This document shows positions 7,177 through 14,621 of a stretch of 18,137 nucleotides of DNA, piece after piece. A program made the position numbers and the translations under genes. Numbering within the stretch: position 1 is the first letter of the stretch; every line of letters begins with the position of its first letter. The notes beneath the pieces are model-generated. The model ran no database searches. It was not told the origin of the DNA and saw only the letters and a program-made list of their open reading frames with translations. The DNA comes from JBQCEE01 sp051960575 (GTDB lineage: Bacteria; Actinomycetota; Actinomycetes; Mycobacteriales; Jatrophihabitantaceae), in contig NZ_JBQCEE010000032.1 of assembly GCF_051960575.1 (NCBI RefSeq), positions 1 through 18,137 of the forward strand. The letters run 5' to 3'.

Positions 7177-8546
7177 CCGCGCCCCGCTTCGTCGCGCCGG
7201 CGGGCGAGTTCGTCGGCCGTCGCGACGGCGAGGTCGTGCGGGCGACCGGTATCCGGTACGCGCGGGCCGCACGCTGGGCGGTGCCCCAGCCCGAGCCGCC
7301 GGCCGAGACGGTCGTCGACGCGACGGCGTGGTCGCCCGCATGCCCGCAGCCGCCCGACCCGGTCGGCGCGAAGCTGATCGGCGCGGGCATGCTCGGCGAC
7401 CTGCCGTTCGACGAGCACTGCCAACGGCTCAGCATCACCGTGCCCGGTGACCTCGCGCCGGACGAGCGGCTGCCGGTGATGGTCTGGATCCACGGCGGCG
7501 CGTACGTCACCGGGGCGGGCGATGCGCCGATCCACGACCCGGCCGCGCTCGTGCGCGAGCACCGGGTCGTGGCCGTCAACGTCACGTACCGCCTCGGCCT
7601 GTTCGGGTACCTCGGCGACGGTGTCGACCGGCCGGCGAATCTCGGCCTGCTCGACCAGCGCGAGGCGCTGCGCTGGGTGCAGGCGAACATCGCCGCGTTC
7701 GGCGGCGACCCCGACGACGTCACGGTGTACGGCGAGTCGGCCGGCGGCGACGCGATCGCGCACCTCATGATCGCCGAGGGCACCACGGGGCTGTTCCGCC
7801 GCGCGATCCTGCAGAGCCCGCCGCTCGGCATCGCGACCGGCCGGGCGGCGATGACCCGAGCGCTCGCCCGCGTGGCCGCCCGGATCCCGGCCGACGCGAC
7901 CGTCGAGCAGGTGCTCGCCGCGCACGACACGGTCACGCGCGCGGCGCTGCGGTTCGGCCCGGCGCGGGCGGCCATGCCGTTCGGCGTCCAGTACGGGCAG
8001 TACCCGCTGCCGGCGGAGGAGGACGCACCCGCCGCGTGGGCTGCCGTCGCGCCGGGGTTCGAGGTACTGGCCGGCCGCAACGCCCGTGAAGGGGCGCTGT
8101 TCCTGCCCGGGCTCGACCGCCTGCTCGCCGCGCCGACGATCGGACCACTGCTCGCGTCCGGCTACATCCCGGTGGTCACCCGTCGGGTGTACGGACGCGG
8201 GGTCGAGCGGTTCGCGCGGCACCTCGCCGCGAACGGCGGCGCGGTGCACGCGTACCGGCTGCGCTTCGGCCGCCGCACCAACCCCTACGCCGACGCGCAC
8301 ACCACCGACATCGCGCTGCTGTTCCCCTGCCCGGCGGTCTGGGACGGTTCACCGCTGCTCGCCGGGCTGCGCGCCGACGAGCTCGACCGGCTCGGCCGTG
8401 CGCTGCGCACGGTCTGGGCGGGCTTCGCCCGCACTGGCACGGTGCCGGTGCCCGGCGTCGACGGCCTGATCGGGATCGCGGCGGTGGACGGCTCGGACGG
8501 CCGGCGTCAGCGCTTGTCGGTGCGCCGCTCGAGCCGCACCTGGTAG
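7173..8546 (+). CDS. Type-B carboxylesterase/lipase
   Basis: A 457-residue serine esterase of the carboxylesterase type-B family (PF00135), cleaving carboxylic esters. The oxyanion-hole motif HGGAY follows VMVWI, the nucleophile elbow GESAGG places S189, and E306 (in NAREGALF) and H376 (in HTTDIALLF) complete the Ser-Glu-His triad. There is no signal peptide, so it is cytoplasmic. Length is slightly short for the family (usually about 480-530). The GTG start at 7173 is set by a GTGA overlap with the preceding stop; the frame remains open upstream only as a shadow of the fusion gene. It is the last gene of the coupled operon, and its 3' end overlaps the convergent small gene by 40 bp. An esterase at the end of a dehydrogenase/hydrolase operon fits hydrolysis of an ester intermediate or storage form. 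Confidence 0.9.
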   Translation: MTAPRFVAPAGEFVGRRDGEVVRATGIRYARAARWAVPQPEPPAETVVDATAWSPACPQPPDPVGAKLIGAGMLGDLPFDEHCQRLSITVPGDLAPDERLPVMVWIHGGAYVTGAGDAPIHDPAALVREHRVVAVNVTYRLGLFGYLGDGVDRPANLGLLDQREALRWVQANIAAFGGDPDDVTVYGESAGGDAIAHLMIAEGTTGLFRRAILQSPPLGIATGRAAMTRALARVAARIPADATVEQVLAAHDTVTRAALRFGPARAAMPFGVQYGQYPLPAEEDAPAAWAAVAPGFEVLAGRNAREGALFLPGLDRLLAAPTIGPLLASGYIPVVTRRVYGRGVERFARHLAANGGAVHAYRLRFGRRTNPYADAHTTDIALLFPCPAVWDGSPLLAGLRADELDRLGRALRTVWAGFARTGTVPVPGVDGLIGIAAVDGSDGRRQRLSVRRSSRTW

Positions 8547-8767
8547 AACGGCCCGACCAGGTCGTGCTTGCGGCAGCGGTGCTGCCCGGCCTGGTGGTAG
8601 GTCTCGTCCTGCACGCGCCAGCCCCGCATGCCGACCTGGTTCAGCGCACCGATCAGCCCCTTGCTGGTCGAGATCTCGCTCTCGCCGTCCTCGGTGTTGA
8701 GCAGCGCCACGTCGCGGTTCGGGTTGGGCCAGTACTCGAGCTGCGCGTACTCGTAGGTCGCATACAC
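8507..8767 (-). CDS. Small conserved-looking protein, 86 aa, unknown function
   Basis: Not recognised with confidence. The protein starts YATYEYAQLEYW, has ALNQVGMRGWRV near the middle and ends YQVRLERR. This strand-helix-strand layout, with an LN-x-x-G-x-x-GW pattern followed by a Y-x-V-x-L-x-RR strand, recalls the small DUF4177-type family, but the match is only by eye. The GTG start at 8767 has no Shine-Dalgarno site. A TAGGCT hexamer (8774-8779, minus strand) lies 6 nt upstream, as in a leaderless transcript. The 3' end overlaps the convergent esterase by 40 bp, and its start is 62 bp from the divergent carboxyltransferase start. Strong G/C third positions in this frame support real coding. 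Confidence 0.68.
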   Translation of the reverse strand: MYATYEYAQLEYWPNPNRDVALLNTEDGESEISTSKGLIGALNQVGMRGWRVQDETYHQAGQHRCRKHDLVGPFYQVRLERRTDKR

Positions 8768-8832
8768 AGCGGCAGCCTAAGCGCTGGGCGTCGATGTGGG
8801 CCGTGACGGCTCCCCGTAGCGTGCCGTGGGTG
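8765..8832. promoter_or_regulatory. Divergent leaderless-type promoter pair
   Basis: On the minus strand TAGGCT (8774-8779) lies 6 nt before GTG at 8767. On the plus strand TAGCGT (8817-8822) lies 7 nt before GTG at 8830. Both fit TANNNT -10 boxes placed so that transcription would begin at the start codon. Neither start has a purine-rich ribosome site, and no good -35 hexamer was found for either. Confidence 0.4.
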
Positions 8833-10365
8833 GAACGAGATTCGCTGCGCGAACTGCGGCGCCGCCGGGCCCTCACCGACGACGCGGCCCGCCCCGAGGC
8901 CGTCGCGAAACGGCACGCGTCCGGTGGCCGCACCGCGCGTGAGAACCTCGCCGACCTCGTCGACGCCGGGTCGTTCGTCGAGTACGGGCGGCTCGTCACG
9001 GCGGCGCAGGAGAAGATCACCCCGGTCGAGGACCTCATGGCCCGCACGCCGGCCGACGGGCTCATCGGCGGGCTCGCACGGATCGACGGTCGCCAGTGCG
9101 CGGTGCTGACCTACGACTACCTCGTGATGGCCGGGACGCAGGGCATGCGCGGGCACCACAAGAGCGACCGGCTGCTCGAGCTCATCGGCCGGCTGCGCCT
9201 GCCGACGGTGTTCCTCGCCGAGGGCGGCGGCGGGCGTCCCAACGACACCGACTACCCGGTGGTCTCGGCGCTCGACGTGCGCAGCTTCGCCCTGTGGGCG
9301 CGGCTGTCCGGCGTCGCGCCGCGCATCGCCGTGGTGCACGGCCCGTGCTTCGCCGGCAACGCGATCATCGCCGGGTGCGCCGATCTCATCGTCGCGACCG
9401 CGTCGTCGACGCTCGGGGTCGCCGGGCCGGTGATGCTCGCCGCGGGCGGCCTCGGCGAGCACCGGGCCGACGAACTCGGGCCGGTGGCGGTGATGGCGCC
9501 GAACGGCGTGGTCGACGCGGTGGTGGCCGACGAGGCCGAGGGCATCGCGCTGGCCCGCAGGCTGCTCGGCTTCTTCGGCCCACCGCTCGAGGCCGGCACC
9601 GCACCCGACCAGTCGGCACTGCGTGACGTGATCCCCGAGAACGAGCGCACCGCGTTTGACGTGCGACCGGTGATCTCGACCCTGTGCGACGAGGGATCCG
9701 TGGTGTTCCTGCGCGAGCAGTTCGCGCCCGAGCTGGTGACCGCGTTCGGCCGCATCGAGGGGCGGGCGGTCGGCTTCGTCGCGAACCAGACGCTGCGCAT
9801 GGCCGGTGCGCTCACCTCGCCGGCGTCGGACAAGGCGGCGCGCTTCCTGCAGCTGTGCGACGCGTTCGGCGTCCCCGTGGTGTCGCTCGTCGACACGCCC
9901 GGCATCATGGGCGGTCCTGCGGCCGAGGCGTCCGGGGTGGTGCGGCACGCCTCGCGCGTGCTCATCGCGGCCGCCCGCCTGCAGGTGCCGCTCATCGGGG
10001 TGGTGCTGCGGCGCGGGTACGGGCTCGGGGCGCAGGCGATGCTCGGCGGCAGCACGAAGGAGCCGCTGCTCACCGTCGCATGGCCGTCGGCGCACATGGG
10101 TCCGATGGGGCTCGAGGGTGCGGTGCGGCTGGGGCTGCGGCGGCAGCTGGCCGACCTGCCCGACGACGCCGCGCGCGAGGCGTTGGTGCGCGAGACGACC
10201 GCCGCCTACCAGCAGCACGTCGCAGCGTTCAATGTCGCGCGCGTCTTCGAGATCGACGACGTCATCGACCCGGCCGAGACCCGCACGGTGATCGCCACGA
10301 CGCTCGCGGCGGCGGCCGGTCGCGAGGGCTTCTCCGGCAGTGGCCGCGTCGTGGACGCATGGTGA
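8830..10365 (+). CDS. Acyl-CoA carboxylase carboxyltransferase (beta-type) subunit
   Basis: A 511-residue carboxyltransferase-domain protein (PF01039). This family moves a carboxyl group between biotin and an acyl-CoA. The N-terminal half carries the motif GPCFAGNAI (from about residue 171), equivalent to the acyl-CoA oxyanion region. The C-terminal half has VDTPGIMGGP (D355 onward), a Gly-rich RGYGLGAQAMLGGS segment and WPSAHMGPMG, matching propionyl/acetyl-CoA carboxylase beta chains. No biotin carboxylase or biotinyl carrier gene is in the window, so the partner subunit must be elsewhere, or the protein works as a decarboxylase-type or unusual transferase. The start is uncertain: ATG 8794, GTG 8803 and GTG 8821 are also in frame. 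GTG 8830 is chosen because of the TAGCGT box 7 nt upstream. It is followed after 7 bp by the phosphatase-like gene. Confidence 0.85.
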   Translation: MERDSLRELRRRRALTDDAARPEAVAKRHASGGRTARENLADLVDAGSFVEYGRLVTAAQEKITPVEDLMARTPADGLIGGLARIDGRQCAVLTYDYLVMAGTQGMRGHHKSDRLLELIGRLRLPTVFLAEGGGGRPNDTDYPVVSALDVRSFALWARLSGVAPRIAVVHGPCFAGNAIIAGCADLIVATASSTLGVAGPVMLAAGGLGEHRADELGPVAVMAPNGVVDAVVADEAEGIALARRLLGFFGPPLEAGTAPDQSALRDVIPENERTAFDVRPVISTLCDEGSVVFLREQFAPELVTAFGRIEGRAVGFVANQTLRMAGALTSPASDKAARFLQLCDAFGVPVVSLVDTPGIMGGPAAEASGVVRHASRVLIAAARLQVPLIGVVLRRGYGLGAQAMLGGSTKEPLLTVAWPSAHMGPMGLEGAVRLGLRRQLADLPDDAAREALVRETTAAYQQHVAAFNVARVFEIDDVIDPAETRTVIATTLAAAAGREGFSGSGRVVDAW

Positions 10366-10372
10366 GGGGCTG

Positions 10373-11023
10373 ATGGGACGCATCCTGCTGGTCAGGCACG
10401 GTCAGGCGTCGTTCGGCGCCGACGACTACGACGCCCTGTCCGATCGCGGCTTCGAGCAGAGCGGGATGCTCGGCGCGGCGCTCGCCGCGCGCGGCGTGCG
10501 ACCCGATGTCATCGTGCGGGGCGGCATGCTGCGCCACGAGCAGACGCTCACGGCGCTGGTCGACGCAGCGGGCTGGACGGCGGACGTGCAGGTCGACGCC
10601 GGCTGGAACGAGTACGACCACGTCGACCTGCTCTCGGTCGCCGACAGCGACCCGCGCTCGGCGGCCGCCGAGGGCATGAGCGTCGCGGAGGTGTTCGACC
10701 GGGCGCTGGCCCGGTGGTCCGAGAGCGGGATGACCGACTACGCCGAGCCGTTCGCCGAGTTCTCCACACGTGTCGAGGCCGCGGCGCGGTCGGTGATGGC
10801 GACGCTCGGACGCGGCGGCACGGCCGTCGTGGTGAGCTCGGGCGGCCCGATCAGCTGGGTCGTGGCCGGCCTGCTCGCCGCCGGTCCGCCGACGTGGCGG
10901 CGGCTCAACACGACCACCGTGAACACCGGCATCACCACCGTGGCGGTCGGCCGGCGCGGACCGAGCGTCATCAGCATCAACGAGCACACCCACCTGGCGG
11001 GTGAGCTCATCACCTACCGGTGA
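10373..11023 (+). CDS. Histidine-phosphatase-superfamily protein (RHG motif)
   Basis: A 216-residue protein of the phosphoglycerate-mutase-like histidine phosphatase superfamily (PF00300). LVRHGQAS places the phospho-accepting H9 next to R8, and RHEQT follows at the expected second region. The usual second catalytic His (VSHGG) is here VSSGG, with S156 at that position. Many actinobacterial members show SGG here, so the substitution may define a subgroup and need not mean a dead enzyme. ATG 10373 is chosen over an upstream in-frame ATG because it directly precedes the conserved first strand and has GAGGGG just upstream. It lies 7 bp after the carboxyltransferase stop, so the two are probably cotranscribed. 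Its TGA abuts the stop of the convergent kinase gene with no spacer. Substrate unknown. Confidence 0.87.
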   Translation: MGRILLVRHGQASFGADDYDALSDRGFEQSGMLGAALAARGVRPDVIVRGGMLRHEQTLTALVDAAGWTADVQVDAGWNEYDHVDLLSVADSDPRSAAAEGMSVAEVFDRALARWSESGMTDYAEPFAEFSTRVEAAARSVMATLGRGGTAVVVSSGGPISWVVAGLLAAGPPTWRRLNTTTVNTGITTVAVGRRGPSVISINEHTHLAGELITYR

Positions 11024-13156
11024 TCAGGCCACCAGCTGGGCGGCCCGGCCGGGCTCGTCGGCACGTCCGGGCGTCGGCGTCTCGACCGGGTCGCGCGGCA
11101 CCCAGAGGGTGAACGTCGAGCCGGCGTCCGGCACCGAGCTGACGTGCAGCCGGCCGCCGTGCTTGGCGAGCACCGCCTTGGCCACTGCGAGGCCGAGCCC
11201 GACCCCGCGCACGCCGTGCTGCTTGGCCGTGTCGGCGCGGAAGAACTGCTCGCCGAGCCGGTCGAGCTGCGCGGGGTCGATGCCGATGCCGGTGTCGCTC
11301 ACGGCGATCGCGATGCCGGTGGCGTCCGCGTCGACCGTCACGCTGATGCTGCCGCCCTCGCGCGTGTAGCGGCTGGCGTTGTGCAGCACGTTGACGAGCG
11401 CCCGCTCGAGCTGGGTGGGGTCGACGAGGAACTCCTCGTCGAGGTCGCGGTGCGGCCGGTCCAGCGTCTGCCCGCGCTCGGTGATCATCGGCTGCACCGT
11501 CTCAAGGGCGGCGTCGAGCACCGTGCGCACGGCGACTGTCCGGCGGTGCGAGGTGTCGATCCGGTCGAGCTGCACGGACGCGGTCGAGACCAGGTCGTCG
11601 ACGAGGCCGATCACCTTGTCCGTGTTGGTCAGTGCGATCTCGAGCATCTCGACCTGCTCGGCCGTCAGCTCCCCGGCCGCGCCGGTGCAGACCAGCTCCT
11701 GGTAGGCCCGCGCGACGGTGAGCGGGCTGCGCAGGTCGTGCGCGAGGCGTGCCGCGGTGGCGACCCGGGCCTCGTTGATGCGCCTCAGCTCGCCGAGCGC
11801 CTTCGCCTCGACGGTCAGCGCCTCGGTCATCGCCCGCTCGGCCTCGATGCGGTCACGCAGGTCGGTGAGCTGCACGACGAGGTACGGCGAGCCGCGCTCG
11901 GGACGCACCACGTTGGCGGCCACCCGCGTGGGCAGGCGACGGCCGTCGCTGCGCACCAGCATGCGGTCGAGCTGGAACTGGTCGAGCTCGCCGCCGACCA
12001 TGCGCTCGAGCATCTCGGCGAGCACGGGCGCGTCCTCGTCCGGCAGCAGGATGCCGACGTGCCGGCCGATGAGCTCGGCTGCCGGGCGCTGCACGAGCGT
12101 GCAGAGGGCGGCGTTGACGTGCAGCAGACGGCCGGGCTGCGCCGGGTCGAGGCCGATGATGTACATGCCGGTCGGCGCCCGGTCGAACGCGAGGTCGAGC
12201 AGCTGGGCCGACTCGCGGGCGAGCGCGCCGGCGTTGCGCCGAACACCGGCGAGCAGGCAGACGACGAGCGTCGCGACGCAGAGGGCGACCAGGTAGCCCT
12301 GCAGCAGCAGCAGGCGCTGCCCGTGGTCGGACGACTGCGCCAACGGCCCGCGCCCGTGCAGTGTGCCGAGGGTCGCGGCGGCGCAGGCGGCCCAGAGCAC
12401 GACGGTGGCGCGCAGCGGTTCCAGCCGTTCGGCCGCCACGAGCACCGGCGCCAGCACCAGGAAGGGCATGACGTGCGCGCCGCCCGAGTCGAACTGCGGC
12501 ACGCTCACTGCGAGGGTGGCGACGAGGAAGCCGAGCCACTCGAGGTTCGCGCGGCCGTCACGCAGCCACCGTGCCCAGCCGACGCGGTTGCGTGGCATGC
12601 AGAGCAGGGGCGCCGCGAGCACGAGCAGCCCGGTGAGATGGCCGAGCACGTAGGTGCGCAGCGTCAGCAGCCCCGGCGCGGTGTCGAGCACCGTACGCAG
12701 CGCGGACATGCTCACCGCGGCGGCGACCACGCCGAGCAGACCGGCCAGGGCGAAGCCCCGTGCCTCCCGCCAGCCGCGCAGCAGCGCGCCGTTCGGCTCG
12801 TCGAGGCGTGCGTCGATGCCGGTGAGTCGCAGCGTGGCGACGGCCGCGACGAGCGCCTCGACCGAGGCCGCGACGCCGAACGAGACGGCCGCACCGACGG
12901 ACGAGCCGTGGGCCAGGTCGGCCGCGACGACGCCGACCGTGAACCCGCCGAGCAGCACGGCGCGCGGCACGCGGTAGGCGCGCACGAGCAGCACGACGCC
13001 GACCGGCGTCGCGACCCAGAACGCGGGCAGGTGCGTCGCGGGGTCCTTCAGGACGACGGCGCCGAACCACGTCAGCCCGAAGGCGATGGCGGCGACGAGC
13101 AGGCCGCCGACGAGCACGCCGGAGCGAGCTCCTGACCCCCTGCGTCCGCGTCTCAT
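11024..13156 (-). CDS. Membrane sensor histidine kinase (multi-pass sensor, PAS, HisKA, HATPase)
   Basis: A 710-residue sensor kinase. Residues about 13-303 hold roughly nine hydrophobic segments, MASE1-like in general look. A PAS domain follows (about 314-440). Then comes a HisKA dimerisation helix with phospho-accepting H473 in AHDLRSP, and a HATPase_c domain with N-box N593 (LHNASRYT), G1 DTGIGI and G2 GVGLGLAVAK. All kinase motifs are intact, so it should autophosphorylate and pass phosphate to a response regulator. None is encoded in this window, making it an orphan. ATG 13156 is chosen because GGAAGAG lies upstream and the basic MRRGRRG leads straight into the first membrane helix. ATG 13183 (nine residues longer, CACGAT 6 nt upstream) is a real alternative. 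Diverges from the small-protein operon. Confidence 0.88.
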   Translation of the reverse strand: MRRGRRGSGARSGVLVGGLLVAAIAFGLTWFGAVVLKDPATHLPAFWVATPVGVVLLVRAYRVPRAVLLGGFTVGVVAADLAHGSSVGAAVSFGVAASVEALVAAVATLRLTGIDARLDEPNGALLRGWREARGFALAGLLGVVAAAVSMSALRTVLDTAPGLLTLRTYVLGHLTGLLVLAAPLLCMPRNRVGWARWLRDGRANLEWLGFLVATLAVSVPQFDSGGAHVMPFLVLAPVLVAAERLEPLRATVVLWAACAAATLGTLHGRGPLAQSSDHGQRLLLLQGYLVALCVATLVVCLLAGVRRNAGALARESAQLLDLAFDRAPTGMYIIGLDPAQPGRLLHVNAALCTLVQRPAAELIGRHVGILLPDEDAPVLAEMLERMVGGELDQFQLDRMLVRSDGRRLPTRVAANVVRPERGSPYLVVQLTDLRDRIEAERAMTEALTVEAKALGELRRINEARVATAARLAHDLRSPLTVARAYQELVCTGAAGELTAEQVEMLEIALTNTDKVIGLVDDLVSTASVQLDRIDTSHRRTVAVRTVLDAALETVQPMITERGQTLDRPHRDLDEEFLVDPTQLERALVNVLHNASRYTREGGSISVTVDADATGIAIAVSDTGIGIDPAQLDRLGEQFFRADTAKQHGVRGVGLGLAVAKAVLAKHGGRLHVSSVPDAGSTFTLWVPRDPVETPTPGRADEPGRAAQLVA

Positions 13157-13263
13157 CGCTGCGCTCTTCCGCCCGTGTCGCATCGGACGATCGTGATTGA
13201 ACGTGCCCCCCGCAGGGCGTACGACACGCCGTCCAGTGAATCCCGTGTGAAGTCCTCGTGTGG

Positions 13264-13279
13264 AGGGTCGAACGACCCT
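13264..13279. repeat. Perfect inverted repeat, 7-bp arms, 2-bp centre
   Basis: AGGGTCG-AA-CGACCCT is a perfect dyad of the size and symmetry of a dimeric-regulator operator. It lies about 110 bp upstream of the kinase start and 150 bp upstream of the small-protein start. It could also form a short hairpin, though the 2-nt loop is tight, which favours the operator reading. No matching copy was spotted elsewhere in the window. Confidence 0.5.
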
Positions 13280-13302
13280 GCCTGCATGCGAAACGGGCCA
13301 GG

Positions 13303-13319
13303 GGGCGTCCCTGACGCCC
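13303..13319. repeat. Perfect inverted repeat, 7-bp arms, 3-bp loop
   Basis: GGGCGTC-CCT-GACGCCC is a second perfect dyad, 23 bp after the first. It may be a hairpin in a leader or terminator-like position, or a second regulator site. There is no T-tract after it on either strand, so it is not a classical intrinsic terminator. Confidence 0.45.
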
Positions 13320-13428
13320 GGTGCGCGCTGTTCGTCCTGTTCTGCGATGGGGGGACTCACGCCGTGCGTCGTCGCCGTCCGTCCGTCTACACTCAGTGCA
13401 CACTTGTACGCTGAACCAGGAGGTTGCC

Positions 13429-13635
13429 GTGGACGCCCGCGCCACACTGCACGATCGATTGGGCCGCACCGCCGCCGTGGACGCGCTCTCCGACGCCGAG
13501 GCCGTGCAGGTCACCGAGCTGCTGGCCGCGGCCGAGCGTGACGAACGCCAGGCACTGGACGCGTCCATCGACGTCACCCTGCGCCATCTCCCCCGGCTCG
13601 TGCGCATGCCGGCCCGCAGGATCCTGTTCGGGTGA
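13429..13635 (+). CDS. Small conserved-type protein, 68 aa, unknown function
   Basis: A 68-residue, charged, probably all-helical protein. It has a middle segment rich in Ala/Glu/Arg (AVQVTELLAAAERDERQAL), then TLRHLPRLVRMPARRILFG, a basic helix ending at the stop. There is no signal peptide or membrane segment. The GTG start at 13429 is supported by AGGAGG (13419-13424) with 4 nt between; the same frame is open upstream but without another ribosome site. The next gene begins 7 bp downstream, so the pair is almost certainly one operon. The pairing and the basic C-terminus suggest the small protein binds either its partner or a nucleic acid; that is inference, and no named family was recognised. 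Confidence 0.72.
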   Translation: MDARATLHDRLGRTAAVDALSDAEAVQVTELLAAAERDERQALDASIDVTLRHLPRLVRMPARRILFG

Positions 13636-13642
13636 GGCGGCG

Positions 13643-14581
13643 ATGACCGACTTCCTTACGCAGTCGCAGCTCGGCCTGCTCGCCCGCACGCTGCACGTCG
13701 AACCGGACGAGATCCGCTCGCTCGAGCACCTCGGCGCGGCGGCGCTGCACGAGCTGCGCGAGCGCATCAGCAACCGGCTCTTCGACCAGCACGCGGCGAT
13801 GTTCGGCCGCATCAGCAAGCTCGCGCCGCTCGTGCCGAACGCCGTTGTGGCCAAGGTGTCCGAGCTCGCCGTGCCGGCACTCGTGGCCGGGCGCGCCGCG
13901 GGCGCACTCGGCGTCGACCATCCCGGCCGCATCGAGGACCTGCTGTCGCGGTTGTCGGCGGGCTACATGGCCGACTGCGCGCCGCACCTCGACCCGCGCG
14001 CGATCGCAGTGCTCGCGCCCCGGGTGTCGGGTGACGTGCTGGTGCCGGCGGCGGCCGAGCTCATGCGCCGCAAGGACTACGTGACGACGGCATCGTTCGT
14101 CGAGTTCGCGACACCCGAGCTGATCCGCGCGTTCGAGCGCGGCATCGACGACGATCTCGGGCTGCTGCACACGGCCGCGCTCACCTACTCGGCCGACATC
14201 CTGTCCGACGTCATCAGGGCCATCCCGACCGCGCGGCTCGACTCGATCATGCGCTCGAGCCTCACCACGCCCGAGTCGATCCGCGCCGGATTGTCGGTGC
14301 TGTCGCGGCTGCCCGCGGCGCAGCGGGCCGAGCTCGGCGACGCGCTGGTCGCGCACGTGACGCCCGAGGTGCGGCCCGCGCTGCTCGACGCCGTCGTCGA
14401 CGGCGAGATGGCCGGCGAGCTGCTCGACCTGATCGCGGTCGTGAGCGACGAGGCGCGTCGGGTGCTCGCCGACGACCCCGCACTGGCCACCGACGCCCGG
14501 ACGGCGGCGCTGGAGGCGGCGGCCGACACCGACGCACGGCGGCAGGCACTCGAGGCGCTGCGGGCGCTGCTGCCGGCCTGA
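13643..14581 (+). CDS. Helical-repeat protein, 312 aa, unknown function (MgtE-N-like repeats)
   Basis: A 312-residue soluble protein made of repeated short helix pairs. Examples are LDPRAIAVLAPRVSGD, ATPELIRAFERGI, YSADILSDVIRAIP and HVTPEVRPALLDAVV, each with a P/T-E/D-x-hydrophobic helix start. The pattern resembles the MgtE intracellular N-terminal repeat or HEAT-like solenoids, but there is no MgtE transporter domain or membrane segment. The central part, with GALGVDHPGR and YMADCAPHLDPRAI, looks like a conserved actinomycete hypothetical protein. The ATG at 13643 has a GAGGCGG site just upstream; the frame is open further back only as a shadow of the 68-residue gene. Coupled to that gene by a 7-bp gap. 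A scaffold or sensor role is likely for such solenoids, but no function is established here. Confidence 0.75.
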   Translation: MTDFLTQSQLGLLARTLHVEPDEIRSLEHLGAAALHELRERISNRLFDQHAAMFGRISKLAPLVPNAVVAKVSELAVPALVAGRAAGALGVDHPGRIEDLLSRLSAGYMADCAPHLDPRAIAVLAPRVSGDVLVPAAAELMRRKDYVTTASFVEFATPELIRAFERGIDDDLGLLHTAALTYSADILSDVIRAIPTARLDSIMRSSLTTPESIRAGLSVLSRLPAAQRAELGDALVAHVTPEVRPALLDAVVDGEMAGELLDLIAVVSDEARRVLADDPALATDARTAALEAAADTDARRQALEALRALLPA

Positions 14582-14621
14582 TCGCTCGCCCGCTGCTCGC
14601 GGGGTGTGCCACGGTGGGACC

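Larger units (their letters stand above)
13157..13428. promoter_or_regulatory. Divergent intergenic region with inverted repeats and a candidate promoter
   Basis: This 272-bp region lies between the leftward kinase gene and the rightward small-protein gene. It contains two perfect inverted repeats (listed separately) and a weaker one, GGCGT-ACGAC-ACGCC (13216-13230). A rightward TACACT hexamer (13388-13393) would put the transcript start about 30 nt before GTG 13429. An AGGAGG ribosome site (13419-13424) precedes that GTG with good spacing. No clear -35 was found. The stretch is visibly less biased in composition than the genes around it and no convincing reading frame occupies it. Confidence 0.5.

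Noticed and set aside
4801..7341. Minus-strand open frame of 846 codons opposite the fusion gene
   Set aside because: Low-complexity Arg/Asp/His-rich product without motifs, exactly antisense to a gene with recognisable hydrolase and AMP-binding domains; a composition artefact.
13157..13447. Longer N-terminus for the histidine kinase
   Set aside because: The extra residues would cover the divergent promoter region and the start of the 68-aa gene, and they show no conserved or membrane character. ATG 13156 or 13183 is far more likely.
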